From NCBI GenBank assembly GCA_035278025.1, contig DATEJK010000006.1, positions 1 through 64,000 on the forward strand: 64,000 bases of DNA, read 5' to 3'. The notes under the pieces are model-generated. The model did not search any database and was not told the origin of the DNA. It saw nothing but the letters and a program-made list of their open reading frames with translations. Each line of letters starts with the position of its first letter. The first letter of the stretch is position 1. Position numbers and translations under genes: made by a program. Below are positions 1-7,895 of this stretch, piece by piece. This DNA comes from JAICWP01 sp035278025. GTDB lineage: Bacteria; Acidobacteriota; Terriglobia; Terriglobales; Acidobacteriaceae.

Positions 1-2
1 GT

Positions 3-299
3 TACCCCGCCTACATCCGCCAGGCCTTTGGCAACGGGTACCGCCTTCCGGATAAGAACTGGAACAAGCTGTTCTCCGGCGTCTTCTACAACCCCGCCCA
101 TCACATCCAACAGCTCACTCCCTCCAAAATTCTCATCTTCCACGCCCAGGATGACCCCTACATTCCCTGGCGCTCGGTGAGCCGGTTTGCCGCCGCCGCA
201 GGAATCAAGCTGCGCCTCCTCCGCCGCGGCGGCCATCTGCATACCGACACGGTGGTCCGCGCCTACTGGCCCCAGATCGAGCGCTTCTTTCACTCCTGA
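3..299 (+). CDS. alpha/beta hydrolase, C-terminal fragment
   Basis: This is the last 98 codons of a gene whose start lies left of the window. The reading frame is open from base 3 and stops at TGA 297-299. The fragment holds the two late landmarks of an alpha/beta hydrolase: an acid turn (FHAQDDPYIP) and a catalytic-type histidine (RRGGHLHTD) about 20 residues before the C-terminus, followed by a final helix. The nucleophile region is missing, so esterase, lipase and peptidase cannot be told apart. The gene is followed by a 345-bp gap, and the next gene converges on it. Confidence 0.7.
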   Translation, partial: YPAYIRQAFGNGYRLPDKNWNKLFSGVFYNPAHHIQQLTPSKILIFHAQDDPYIPWRSVSRFAAAAGIKLRLLRRGGHLHTDTVVRAYWPQIERFFHS

Positions 300-644
300 C
301 CTGCCATCGGGTGTTGGCCAGCCAGCCTCTATCAAGTTACAGCCTCCCCCAAACCCTGCTTCCCTTCGCAAAAGCACTAGCCTGCCCCAAGCATCTCGAA
401 CGCACCCCACGTCGCCGCCCGGGTGAAGAACTGACCGCCGAATAACTCCCCCAAGCGCAAGGAGGCATGAAGCGAAACGCGGGGCTCCTTCGACTTCGTA
501 GAGCGATTCTTGCGCGAATCGCTCCACTGCGCTCAGGATGACAGGTTTTGGTGGGGCCGGTGGCCCGGCTGAAAGCAAGGCCTTTCTCAATTTGCCGGGG
601 ACGTTCAGGGCCAAATGCTAAGTGCTAATTGCCAATTGCTGCCC
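300..644. other. intergenic region with a dispersed repeat
   Basis: This 345-bp gap lies between two convergent genes. It holds no convincing ORF. Bases 485-545 carry a direct repeat of 'gaatcgctcca/gagcgattcttgcgcgaatcgctcc' type ending in 'tgcgctcaggatgaca', a tail that recurs in other gaps of this window. Bases 613-637 hold the short alternating words 'gctaagtgctaattgccaattgct'-like sequence. No T-rich intrinsic terminator is visible for either flanking gene. Confidence 0.5.
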
Positions 645-2258
645 CTACTTTCTCTTCTTCCCTTTAGCTTTTCTGGCGGGCGGCTGCGCCTTGCTCTTGG
701 GTTTGGCCTTGGACTCGGCGGGCTTTGGAGGCGCCGGCTTGGCGGGAGTGGGCGACGGATTGGCCTTCGCAGCCGTAGCCGGCGCGGCGGCTTTTGCCGC
801 GGGCGAAGCTGCGGCGGCCACGGCAGGCAATGCCGCTTCTCCTCCCTTGCCCTTACGCTTCTTGCCGGCCGCCGCCCTGGCAATTGCCGGCGTTGCCGCC
901 GGTTGTGCCGCGGCTGCCGCTTGGGCCGCTGCCTTGGCGGCGCGTCCGCGCTTGGGTGGAGGCGGAGGCGGAGGCGGCGGTGGCGGTGGCGCCAAAGGCT
1001 TCAGGTACTTCAGAATTTCGGTGCGCGAGCGCATCTTCCCGTCCAGCAACAGCAGGAAAACGTCGTGCGCGATCTTGGGATACTCGGGCAACGACGGCGT
1101 GATGTGCAGCTCCGTCATTTCCGGCAAAGGAAGCTTCTGCTGCACCTGCCGCCACTTGGTGAAGAAATTCTTGATCTTCTGCTCCACCGCCTGCTGGCGC
1201 GTGGTCATTTCCAGAAACAGTATGGTCTCCGCCTTCGCTTTGGACAGCAGCTCCCAGGTGCGAGAAGGCGTGGCCGCTTCCTTGCCCGTCAGCTTCCTGG
1301 CCAGTTCCTTGGCATCCGACTCCAGGCGGCGCCAGCTCTCCACCAGGTCGCGCCGCGGAATCAGCTTCTGCATGTCGGCAATGTCGTGGTCGCTCAGCCG
1401 CTTGGTCAGAAAATAAAGCACGATGGGGCCGGTATCCAGGGTGTAACCCAGCTCCGCCATCAGCTGCCGCGCCTTGGCCAGTTGCCCCAGTTCCGAGGTA
1501 TCCACCTTGGCTACGCTCCAGTGCGGGTTCAGCACCTTCAGCCAGCCCTCTTTTTCCAGCGCCTTCAGGATGTGCAGCGGATCCTCTTCGTAGGCCAGTT
1601 GCTCAATTTCGTACCCGATGGCGCGGTCGCCGATGTTCTCGATGTAGTTGTTCTCTTTGGCCGAGTCGTAACGCGCCTGGGTGCGCTCCTCCAGCGGCCA
1701 GTGGAAGCGATGGGCAAAACGCGTGGCTCGGAGCAGGCGCGAGGGCTCCTCCAGGAAGGCGTAGTTGTGCAGGATGCGCAGCACCTTGGCCTCAATGTCG
1801 GCCGCCCCGTTGAAAGGGTCGAGCAGCAGGCCGCGCGAGCCCGGGTTCAGCGACAAAGCCATGGCATTGACCGTAAAGTCGCGCCGCCGCAGGTCCTCAG
1901 CGATGGTGGAGGGAACAATTTGGGGAGGCTTGCCCGGCTTGTCATAGCGCTCCGAGCGCGCCATCGCCACCTCGCCGCGTACGTTCCCGGGAAACATCAG
2001 GTAGAGAGTCTTCAGGTCGTCATCTACGCCCTGCACCACCACCCCGGCGCGCTCCAAGTCCTTTTGTAGCTTTAGGGGATTGCCCTGGACGGTGAAGTCC
2101 AGATCGCGGATGGGAAAGCCGCTGATGATGTCGCGCATGGCCCCACCCGTGAGATAGACGTTCATCTCATTGGCGCGCACCACGTCTTGCAACCCGGTAA
2201 CGGCGCGTTGCTGCTCCGGGGTAAGCCGGATCTCCATGGTGTAGATGTAGTCGGCCAT
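645..2258 (-). CDS. tRNA nucleotidyltransferase / poly(A) polymerase family protein with basic tail
   Basis: This protein (537 aa) belongs to the polymerase-beta-like nucleotidyltransferases that add CCA to tRNA 3' ends or poly(A) to RNA. The N-terminus has the family signature GGAMRD followed by DLDFTV (the metal-binding D-x-D), and RRDFTVNAMAL is the usual second motif. The region SRLLRATRF matches the RNA-binding head/neck element. Residues 1 to about 420 make up the enzyme. They are followed by a run of 12 prolines (residues 424-435) and a 102-residue Ala/Lys/Pro-rich basic tail that is not part of the normal family. CCA-adding and poly(A) activity cannot be separated from sequence alone. 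The start is ATG 2258; ATG at residue 8 is an alternative. Confidence 0.85.
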   Translation of the reverse strand: MADYIYTMEIRLTPEQQRAVTGLQDVVRANEMNVYLTGGAMRDIISGFPIRDLDFTVQGNPLKLQKDLERAGVVVQGVDDDLKTLYLMFPGNVRGEVAMARSERYDKPGKPPQIVPSTIAEDLRRRDFTVNAMALSLNPGSRGLLLDPFNGAADIEAKVLRILHNYAFLEEPSRLLRATRFAHRFHWPLEERTQARYDSAKENNYIENIGDRAIGYEIEQLAYEEDPLHILKALEKEGWLKVLNPHWSVAKVDTSELGQLAKARQLMAELGYTLDTGPIVLYFLTKRLSDHDIADMQKLIPRRDLVESWRRLESDAKELARKLTGKEAATPSRTWELLSKAKAETILFLEMTTRQQAVEQKIKNFFTKWRQVQQKLPLPEMTELHITPSLPEYPKIAHDVFLLLLDGKMRSRTEILKYLKPLAPPPPPPPPPPPPKRGRAAKAAAQAAAAAQPAATPAIARAAAGKKRKGKGGEAALPAVAAAASPAAKAAAPATAAKANPSPTPAKPAPPKPAESKAKPKSKAQPPARKAKGKKRK

Positions 2259-2441
2259 GTCTCAGACTTTAAAGGACTTACTTGCCACACGCACACCCTG
2301 GGGCGGCCCGGTTCCGGACCGCTCGCCGAAGCCGCTCAACTGCGGGTAAGCTTCTCTTTCCAATGGACTTAAGTCGGTTTTGCGAGGGCGCAATAAACCC
2401 CTCACCTTACCATAAAGAATGATGGTTTGGCTACAAAAGTG

Positions 2442-2477
2442 CGCATTTTTGAGGCAAAAAATAGGGCAAAAAATGCG
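2442..2477. promoter_or_regulatory. inverted repeat upstream of the 2530 gene
   Basis: A perfect 9-bp inverted repeat (cgcattttt at 2442-2450, aaaaatgcg at 2469-2477) encloses an 18-base loop that contains half of a direct repeat 'ggcaaaaaat'. It ends about 50 bp before the chosen start of the 2530 gene. It could be an operator or an RNA hairpin. The function is inferred only from its symmetry and position. Confidence 0.3.
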
Positions 2478-2529
2478 ACAATCGCGGGAAGTGAGAGCGG
2501 TCGAGCTTTCACGGTTTCCCCCAAAAACC

Positions 2530-3015
2530 ATGGTTTCGACCCACAAAAAAGTGATTGTGCGCAAACTGGACCGGGACACGGTAAACGGCTACGTGTCGCC
2601 TGCTAACTTCCTGGTAGAAGGCAAGTTAGAGATGATGAACACAGCCGGAAACGTGGTTGCGGTGGATTTACGGGAGATCAAAATTGTCTATTTTGTGCGG
2701 GAGTTTACCGAGGCCAGCGCTCCCCAGCGCAAGACCTTCACCAACCGGCCCCGCACCGAGGGCCTGTGGGTGCGCCTGAAGTTTAAAGATGGTGAAGTCA
2801 TGGAAGGATTGATGCCAAACGACTTAACCCAGGTGATGGCGGAGGGCTTCCTGGTGAATCCACCCGACCTGCGAGCCAACACGCAGCGCATGTTCGTGCC
2901 CCGTTCAGCTCTGGCGGGTGTGACCGTGCTGGGCGTGATCGGAGTAGGACGCGGGCGGAAACGCAAGGCCGCCGCCGCCGATGTAGGCCAGGTGCCGATG
3001 TTTGGAATTGAGTAG
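2530..3015 (+). CDS. conserved hypothetical protein (possibly DUF6982-like)
   Basis: This 161-aa protein has no signal peptide or membrane segment. It begins MVSTHKKVIVRKLDRDTVNGYVSP and contains two beta-rich stretches around VDLREIKIVYFVREF and GLWVRLKFKDGEVMEGLMPN, which look like a small duplicated beta-barrel. I recall similar acidobacterial proteins labelled DUF6982, but cannot verify that here. The start was placed at ATG 2530 because family-like similarity begins at KKVIVRK. An ATG at 2473 is in frame but would add 19 residues of low-complexity, non-conserved-looking sequence. The function is unknown. It is transcribed divergently from the nucleotidyltransferase gene. Confidence 0.65.
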   Translation: MVSTHKKVIVRKLDRDTVNGYVSPANFLVEGKLEMMNTAGNVVAVDLREIKIVYFVREFTEASAPQRKTFTNRPRTEGLWVRLKFKDGEVMEGLMPNDLTQVMAEGFLVNPPDLRANTQRMFVPRSALAGVTVLGVIGVGRGRKRKAAAADVGQVPMFGIE

Positions 3016-3028
3016 TTATCGGTAATTG

Positions 3029-3052
3029 AAAAACAGCCCGCTCGGGCAGGCT
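3029..3052 (-). terminator. intrinsic terminator of the 3055 gene
   Basis: Reading on the minus strand just after the stop codon, a 7-bp stem with one G-T pair (AGCCTGC / GCGGGCT) and a CCGA tetraloop is followed by G and five T residues (3033-3029). It lies three bases past the stop of the 3055-3495 gene and between two convergent genes. Confidence 0.55.
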
Positions 3053-3054
3053 CC

Positions 3055-3495
3055 TCACTGATGGGCGGGGACTTGGCCACAGTCGAATTTTCCCGAGGCA
3101 GAGCCATCTTTCAGGGAGAACGTCCCGGTGTGACCGTCGGCATTAAGGACGACGGTGCCCAAGCCTGCGTAGGCATCCTCGAGGGCGGTCTTCCCCAGAT
3201 AAACGGCGATAATTTCGTTGGCGTAGGCGCCGGGTCCGTGGAATTTAGTCTTATTGGCGTGCATCTGATCGGCCATGGCGGAACTTGGTCCGACAGTTAA
3301 GGCGAGAGTTGGCAGAGCGCTAGGGCCCCACGTACCGGAAAAGGTGTCGCCGTGAAAAATCCGGCAACCGCCTCCGGTTACGGCGCGGGATTTGGGTTTT
3401 TGGATCAGAGCGTTTGGTTGCGAGGCGGCATTAACGACCCCACTGCTCGCCAGGCACAGCGCGGCGGCGACAAGAAGAATTGCTCGGGATCTCAT
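3055..3495 (-). CDS. secreted hypothetical protein
   Basis: This 146-aa protein starts with a typical Sec signal peptide (MRSRAILLVAAALCLASSGVVNA, probable cleavage after NAA or ANA near residue 24). The mature part is glycine/alanine-rich and has two cysteines (GGCRIF and FDCGQ), one near each end, which could form a disulfide. I recognise no domain. No Shine-Dalgarno sequence precedes ATG 3495, and a promoter-like pair sits so close to the start that the mRNA may be leaderless. Confidence 0.6.
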   Translation of the reverse strand: MRSRAILLVAAALCLASSGVVNAASQPNALIQKPKSRAVTGGGCRIFHGDTFSGTWGPSALPTLALTVGPSSAMADQMHANKTKFHGPGAYANEIIAVYLGKTALEDAYAGLGTVVLNADGHTGTFSLKDGSASGKFDCGQVPAHQ

Positions 3496-3805
3496 GTGGG
3501 GCGGAATATTACCCGACCTTAATTCGACGGTGCAAGCGCCGAGTCACTCAACGGTCAACTCTCCTCTGTATTTCACTTACTACGGCACGGAGCATCTGCA
3601 CTTTTGGAATTGTGTAAACGGGTAATCGGCAATTGAAAAGCAGGTGCTTCGCTGCGCTCAGCATGACAACTTGAACGTAACAGCTTTTTTAAAAGTTGCC
3701 GTGGGACACGCAGAATGCATTTCGACCAACTCAAGCTAAAGACAGTTTGAGTGGGGCACCCGGCTGAGCTCACGATGACAACTTCCAAATAGGAAAACGG
3801 CTAAC
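3496..3805. other. intergenic region with repeated 'gatgacaactt' elements
   Basis: This 310-bp gap has no supported gene. It carries two related repeat tails, 'ctgcgctcagcatgacaactt' at about 3651-3671 and 'ctgagctcacgatgacaactt' at about 3763-3783. It also holds the candidate promoter of the 3495 gene. I see no terminator for the upstream aldehyde dehydrogenase gene. Confidence 0.45.
3506..3535 (-). promoter_or_regulatory. candidate promoter for the 3055-3495 gene
   Basis: On the minus strand, TTGCAC (3535-3530) and TAATAT (3511-3506) are separated by 18 bases and resemble sigma-70 -35 and -10 boxes. The -10 box ends 10 bases before the ATG at 3495, so transcription would begin at or next to the start codon. 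This fits the absence of a ribosome-binding site. Confidence 0.3.
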
Positions 3806-5434
3806 TCAGCTGCGGAGCGGGTCGCGGGTGGGGCGGCCGTCCACCAGGCGCCAGATGCCCAGGGGATTGGAATCCTGCAACTCTTCCGGCAGCGCCTGCT
3901 GGGGAAAGCCTTGAAAGCACACGGGGCGGGCAAAGCGCAGGATGGCAAGCGTGCCCACCGAGGTGGTGCGACTGTCGGAGGTGGCGGGATAGGGGCCGCC
4001 ATGCACCATGGCGTGGCAAACCTCGACCCCGGTGGGGAAACCGTTAAAGATGATGCGGCCTGCTTTATTTTCCAGAATCTCAATCAAGTCGCGGTGGCCG
4101 GCCAAATCCTGCTCGGTGCCGTGGATAGTGGCGGTGAGGTGGCCCTCGAGGCTGCGCGCCAACTGGAGCAAGCGCTCGCGGGTGGAGTAATTAATCAGCA
4201 AGGTGGAAGGGCCGAACAACTCTTCCTCCAGGCTGGGATCGCGCAGAAACTCTTCCACATCGGCCTGAAAAACCACGGCTGCCGCGGCACAACCGCTGCC
4301 AGTGGGCGCCGGCCCTTCCGCCAGCTTGCGAGCTGATCGGGACTGGGAACGTTGGGCCACACCTTTCTTATAGGCAGCCTGAATCCCCGGCGTAAGCATG
4401 GTGAAGGAGGCGGGCCCGGCGGCCAGGCCGCTCAACTGGCGGGCAAAATTCCGCGCCGGTTCATCGTCGGGCAGCAGAACCAATCCCGGCTTGGTGCAGA
4501 ACTGTCCGGCGCCAAGGGTCATGGAAGCGTGGAGGCCGGCGGCGATCTGTTCGCCGCGCTGGCGCAGGGCGCCGGGGAGAATGAACACCGGGTTTATGCT
4601 GCCCATTTCGGCGAACACCGGAATAGGCTCGGAACGAGAAGAGGCGGCCTGGCGCAGGGCATCGCCGCCGGCGCGCGAGCCGGTGAAGCCTACGGCCTTG
4701 ATAGCAGGATGACTGACAAGCTCCGTTCCGATCTCAAAACCAGCATCAAAGAGCAGCGAGAAGACGCCTTCCGGGAGCGAGTGTTGGCGTACGGCTTCGC
4801 GCACAGCGTCCCCGACCAACTCGGAAGTTCCTGGATGAGCGGCGTGAGCCTTGACGACGACGGGATTGCCGGCGGCGAGGGCCGAGGCGGTATCACCGCC
4901 GGCGACGGAAAAGGCAAGGGGAAAATTGCTGGCAGCAAAGACGGCAACCGGGCCCAGCGGCCGCAGCATGGAGCGCACGTCAGGCCGGGGCAGGGGCTTG
5001 CGGTCGGGCAGGGCGGGATCAATGCGGGCAGCCACCCAGGAGCCTTCTTCCACCAGGTCAGCAAACAGACGCAGCTGGTTGCAGGTGCGAGCGGTCTCGC
5101 CCTGAAGACGGGCGGGGGGCAAGGCGGTTTCCTGCATGGCGCGCGCCACCAGGGGCTCAGCGATTTGTTCAATATGGGCGGCAATACTGCGCAAGAATTC
5201 CGCCTTCTGTTTCCCCGGCAACCGGCTGTAAATGGGAAAAGCTTCGACGGCAAGGCGCCCGGCCGAGTCGAGCTCTTCGCGGGTGGCGGAGTGATAAACA
5301 GGGAGAAGCTGCCGACCATCGGCGGGATTGAGGGCGTGAAACTGCTGGCCGTGTCCGGAGGCGAGGCGGGAGCCCAGAAGCGACAGCCCGCGCAGTTCGC
5401 TGCCGGTGAGGGTGGTGGCGGCTTTATTGGGCAT
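3806..5434 (-). CDS. 2,5-dioxovalerate (alpha-ketoglutarate semialdehyde) dehydrogenase
   Basis: This 542-aa aldehyde dehydrogenase superfamily enzyme is the likely last step of hydroxyproline breakdown, oxidising 2,5-dioxopentanoate to 2-oxoglutarate with NAD(P)+. The catalytic cysteine is in GAGQFCTKPG and the general-base glutamate region is FAEMGSINP. The substrate assignment rests on the family look (an extended ALDH with the FAEMGS/GQFCTKPG pair typical of ketoglutarate semialdehyde dehydrogenases) and on the neighbours. Its ATG (5434) overlaps the end of the deaminase gene by 11 bp, so it is the final gene of the operon. The same enzyme also serves pentose and glucarate oxidation in other bacteria, so a second role is possible. 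Confidence 0.85.
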   Translation of the reverse strand: MPNKAATTLTGSELRGLSLLGSRLASGHGQQFHALNPADGRQLLPVYHSATREELDSAGRLAVEAFPIYSRLPGKQKAEFLRSIAAHIEQIAEPLVARAMQETALPPARLQGETARTCNQLRLFADLVEEGSWVAARIDPALPDRKPLPRPDVRSMLRPLGPVAVFAASNFPLAFSVAGGDTASALAAGNPVVVKAHAAHPGTSELVGDAVREAVRQHSLPEGVFSLLFDAGFEIGTELVSHPAIKAVGFTGSRAGGDALRQAASSRSEPIPVFAEMGSINPVFILPGALRQRGEQIAAGLHASMTLGAGQFCTKPGLVLLPDDEPARNFARQLSGLAAGPASFTMLTPGIQAAYKKGVAQRSQSRSARKLAEGPAPTGSGCAAAAVVFQADVEEFLRDPSLEEELFGPSTLLINYSTRERLLQLARSLEGHLTATIHGTEQDLAGHRDLIEILENKAGRIIFNGFPTGVEVCHAMVHGGPYPATSDSRTTSVGTLAILRFARPVCFQGFPQQALPEELQDSNPLGIWRLVDGRPTRDPLRS

Positions 5435-6353
5435 AGGTCACTTGCCTGTTTGGAGTGCGGCAGTCGGCGGGACGGTTGGCAAGAACGCGGCGGATCAGAG
5501 TTTGTGTGCTCCGCAATTCTTCACCGGCAAGCTCGAGGCGCGGGGGACGCACGCGGGCGCTTCCCATGCCCGCCTCCTGCTGCACCAACTTGATGAGCTG
5601 CACGAACTTGGGCACGGTATCCATACGGAGCAGGGGAAGGAACCAGCGGTAGAGCTGCAGGGCTTTTGCAGATTCGCCGCGCAGCGCTAAGTCGAAAAGC
5701 GCGACCGACTCGCGGGGCAGAGCGTTGGCCAGGCCTGCGATCCAGCCCACCGCGCCCACCGCAAGACCTTCCACAATGGCATCGTCCACGCCTACGAGCA
5801 CCGCCAGGCGGTCGCCGAGAAGTGCGCGAATGGCGGTGACGCGGCGCACGTCGGTGCTCGACTCCTTAACTGCCGCCAGGTTGTGGTGCTCCCGGGCCAG
5901 TTCCTGAATCTGTTCCGGAACAAAATCAACCCCATAAGCAACAGGATTGTTGTAGAGCAGGCAGGGCAGGCTGGTGGCCTGGAAGACGGCCGCGACGTGG
6001 GCCCTGGTTTCACGCCAGTCACCGAGATATACGTAGGGGGGCAGCACCATGAGGCCCTGGCAGCCGGCCTCCGCGAAGGCACGGGCCAGGTCCACGGCTT
6101 CACGGGTGCTGAGCGAGGAGACAGCGGCCACCACGGGCACGCGGCTGCCCACAGCTTTAACGCAGGTCTTCACGATGGCCAGCTTCTCGTCTGGCGTGAG
6201 GGTGGCGCCTTCGCCCAGGGAGCCGAGAGGAACGATGCCGGTGCAGCCGTTCTCCACCAGCCAGGAACAATGGCCGGCAAGAAAAGAAAAATCCACCCTG
6301 AGATCTTGATCGAAACAGGTGGTAATTGCGGGCATTACACCCTTCCATTCCAT
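5424..6353 (-). CDS. DapA-family lyase, probable 1-pyrroline-4-hydroxy-2-carboxylate deaminase
   Basis: This 309-aa class I aldolase-type (dihydrodipicolinate synthase family) TIM barrel has the substrate-site motif GSLGEG in place of GTTGE, the YNNPVAYG turn, and the Schiff-base lysine in LAAVKESS. Between a D-hydroxyproline dehydrogenase and a ketoglutarate semialdehyde dehydrogenase, the expected reaction is deamination of pyrroline-4-hydroxy-2-carboxylate to 2,5-dioxopentanoate. The start is ATG 6353 (MEWKGVMPAITTCFD). The frame extends upstream, but those 60 codons lie inside the preceding gene and show no family-like sequence. The ATG is 2 bp after the preceding stop codon. Confidence 0.85.
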   Translation of the reverse strand: MEWKGVMPAITTCFDQDLRVDFSFLAGHCSWLVENGCTGIVPLGSLGEGATLTPDEKLAIVKTCVKAVGSRVPVVAAVSSLSTREAVDLARAFAEAGCQGLMVLPPYVYLGDWRETRAHVAAVFQATSLPCLLYNNPVAYGVDFVPEQIQELAREHHNLAAVKESSTDVRRVTAIRALLGDRLAVLVGVDDAIVEGLAVGAVGWIAGLANALPRESVALFDLALRGESAKALQLYRWFLPLLRMDTVPKFVQLIKLVQQEAGMGSARVRPPRLELAGEELRSTQTLIRRVLANRPADCRTPNRQVTYAQ

Positions 6354-6355
6354 GA

Positions 6356-7654
6356 TCAACTCCTGGAGACGGGATTCGGCGACGATGTTTCTGAGATGGC
6401 ACTCGCAGCGGCCGCCATCAGACTTTCGACGCGAACCGGAAAGAGAGGCGGGCGCACGGACTCGGGCTGCCACCCAAGCAAGAATTCTACCGCGGGCCCG
6501 CAGATACGGCCCTGGCATGGTCCCATGCCGCAACGGGTGAGCAGCTTGGCGGCGCGCCAGGAAGGGTGCTCACGCAGGCGGGAGAGGGAGACGTCTTCGC
6601 AACGACAGACCAGGGTCTCAGGCAGGGGCAGTTGCTTCAATTCTGGGCGAAGAACAAAAGCCCGTTCCAGGCTACTGGCGAAGCGGCGCAACTTGTTTCG
6701 CTTGGCAATCAAGCGACGGGCGGAATCGAGGCGGCCGGCGGCGGCGAAGCCGGCAATCTGGCCTTCGACAACAGACAACTCCAGGCCGCCGACACCGGTG
6801 GGCTCGCCGGCGCAATAGACGGCGGAAATGGTGGTCTGCTGAAAATCATCCACGCGGACTTTGCCATCGTCCAAAGCGCAGCCCAAAAGCGAGGCAAGCT
6901 CGATGTTTGGCGCCAGGTGAAAGCCACAGGCCAGATAGTCGCAGGCCAGGTTCCAGCTTTTTGCTCCGCGCCGCAGGGTCACGCTTTCCAGCTTTTCCTT
7001 TCCCTGCGCAGCAACCGGCCAGCAACCGGCGAGATAAGGAATGCCGGCCAGCTGACGGCGAAGGGAAAGAGCATCCTTCAGCTTGGAGGGCGAGAGGCCG
7101 AGAGTAAATGGCAGCAGGCGGCGCCATGGAGCTTGCTCGGCCACAAGGAGAACATCCGCGCCGTAGCTCTTGAGATGAGCTGCGACGGCGAGCAGCAGCG
7201 GGCCGGTACCGGCGACGACTACTTTGCGGGCGCGCACATCCAGTCCGGACCTGGCCAAGGCCTGGAGACCGCCCGCGCCCATGACATTGGGCAGGGTCCA
7301 GCCGGGAAATGGAAGAAAGCGCTCACGGGCTCCGGTGGCAACAATCAATGTTTCGAAGCCAAGCTTGCAAACTCCGATGTCGGTTTCGGCGACCAGGGTA
7401 CGCGCATCCGTCTGGGCGAAGATGCGGGCACCGGGGAGATGCTCCACCCTGAGTTCCTTAAGGCGCCGGTACCAGTGGGCAGCTTCTTGGGTGCTGGGAG
7501 AGACGTGTTCACCGCGCCAGATCTGGCCGCCAAGGGCGGGATTGTCGTCGGCGATGGCGACGCGCAGGCTGGCCTCGGCAGCGCAACAAGCGGCGGCGAT
7601 GCCGGCCGGCCCCCCACCGACCACCAGCACATCAAACCGGCGGCGGTCACTCAT
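6356..7654 (-). CDS. D-hydroxyproline dehydrogenase, FAD/[2Fe-2S] (alpha-type) subunit
   Basis: This 432-aa pyridine-nucleotide-disulfide-reductase-like flavoprotein has an N-terminal dinucleotide motif VVGGGPAG, a second one VVAGTGP, and the ATGARERFLPFPG segment. Its C-terminal domain carries a BFD-like [2Fe-2S] cysteine set (VCRCEDV ... TRCGMGPCQGRICG). This architecture is that of the HcnB/OoxA family, whose members pair with a small ferredoxin-like subunit and a DadA-like subunit to form amino-acid dehydrogenases. Both partners lie directly upstream with 8-bp overlaps. The ATG at 7654 and its GGAGG site are embedded in a perfect hairpin (7652-7671), which suggests translational coupling to the upstream gene. 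Confidence 0.82.
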   Translation of the reverse strand: MSDRRRFDVLVVGGGPAGIAAACCAAEASLRVAIADDNPALGGQIWRGEHVSPSTQEAAHWYRRLKELRVEHLPGARIFAQTDARTLVAETDIGVCKLGFETLIVATGARERFLPFPGWTLPNVMGAGGLQALARSGLDVRARKVVVAGTGPLLLAVAAHLKSYGADVLLVAEQAPWRRLLPFTLGLSPSKLKDALSLRRQLAGIPYLAGCWPVAAQGKEKLESVTLRRGAKSWNLACDYLACGFHLAPNIELASLLGCALDDGKVRVDDFQQTTISAVYCAGEPTGVGGLELSVVEGQIAGFAAAGRLDSARRLIAKRNKLRRFASSLERAFVLRPELKQLPLPETLVCRCEDVSLSRLREHPSWRAAKLLTRCGMGPCQGRICGPAVEFLLGWQPESVRPPLFPVRVESLMAAAASAISETSSPNPVSRS

Positions 7655-7895
7655 GGAGGGTTACCTCCATGCCTTCGCGGCAGAGCAATTGGCAGCTGCG
7701 CACATGCTGCTGGCCGTCAACTGCGACGCGGCACTCGAAACAGATTCCCATGCCGCATAAGGGCCCGCGCAGCTCGCCGGAAACGGAACGGCGAAAACCT
7801 GAGTGGCCGGCCAGTAAGACGGCAGCAGCAACGTTGGAGCCGCGAGGCACTTGCACCGAGACGCCGTTGATTTTCAGTTGCACAAGCTCAGGCAT
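7647..7895 (-). CDS. D-hydroxyproline dehydrogenase, small [2Fe-2S] (gamma-type) subunit
   Basis: This 82-aa ferredoxin-like protein has the cluster ligands C47, C52 and C55 in a C-x4-C-x2-C array (CGMGICFEC) and C68 in RSC, as in HcnA/SoxA-type small subunits. It would pass electrons between the flavin subunits. The start is ATG 7895 (MPELVQLKING). Longer upstream extensions of this frame run inside the preceding gene. It overlaps the neighbours by 8 bp on each side. Confidence 0.85.
   Translation of the reverse strand: MPELVQLKINGVSVQVPRGSNVAAAVLLAGHSGFRRSVSGELRGPLCGMGICFECRVAVDGQQHVRSCQLLCREGMEVTLHE
7652..7671 (-). promoter_or_regulatory. hairpin masking the RBS and start codon of the 6356-7654 gene
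   Basis: The transcript reads CATGGAGG-TAAC-CCTCCATG, a perfect 8-bp stem with a 4-base loop. The left arm holds the Shine-Dalgarno GGAGG and the right arm ends in the ATG start codon of the FAD/[2Fe-2S] subunit gene. The whole hairpin lies in the last codons of the small-subunit gene, so ribosomes finishing that gene would open it. This fits coupled synthesis of the two subunits. The structure is seen in the sequence; the coupling is inferred. Confidence 0.55.

Noticed and set aside
955..995. GGC/GGA repeat tract that could be a stand-alone microsatellite
   Set aside because: It is in frame and encodes the 12-proline run of the nucleotidyltransferase, so it is part of the coding sequence.
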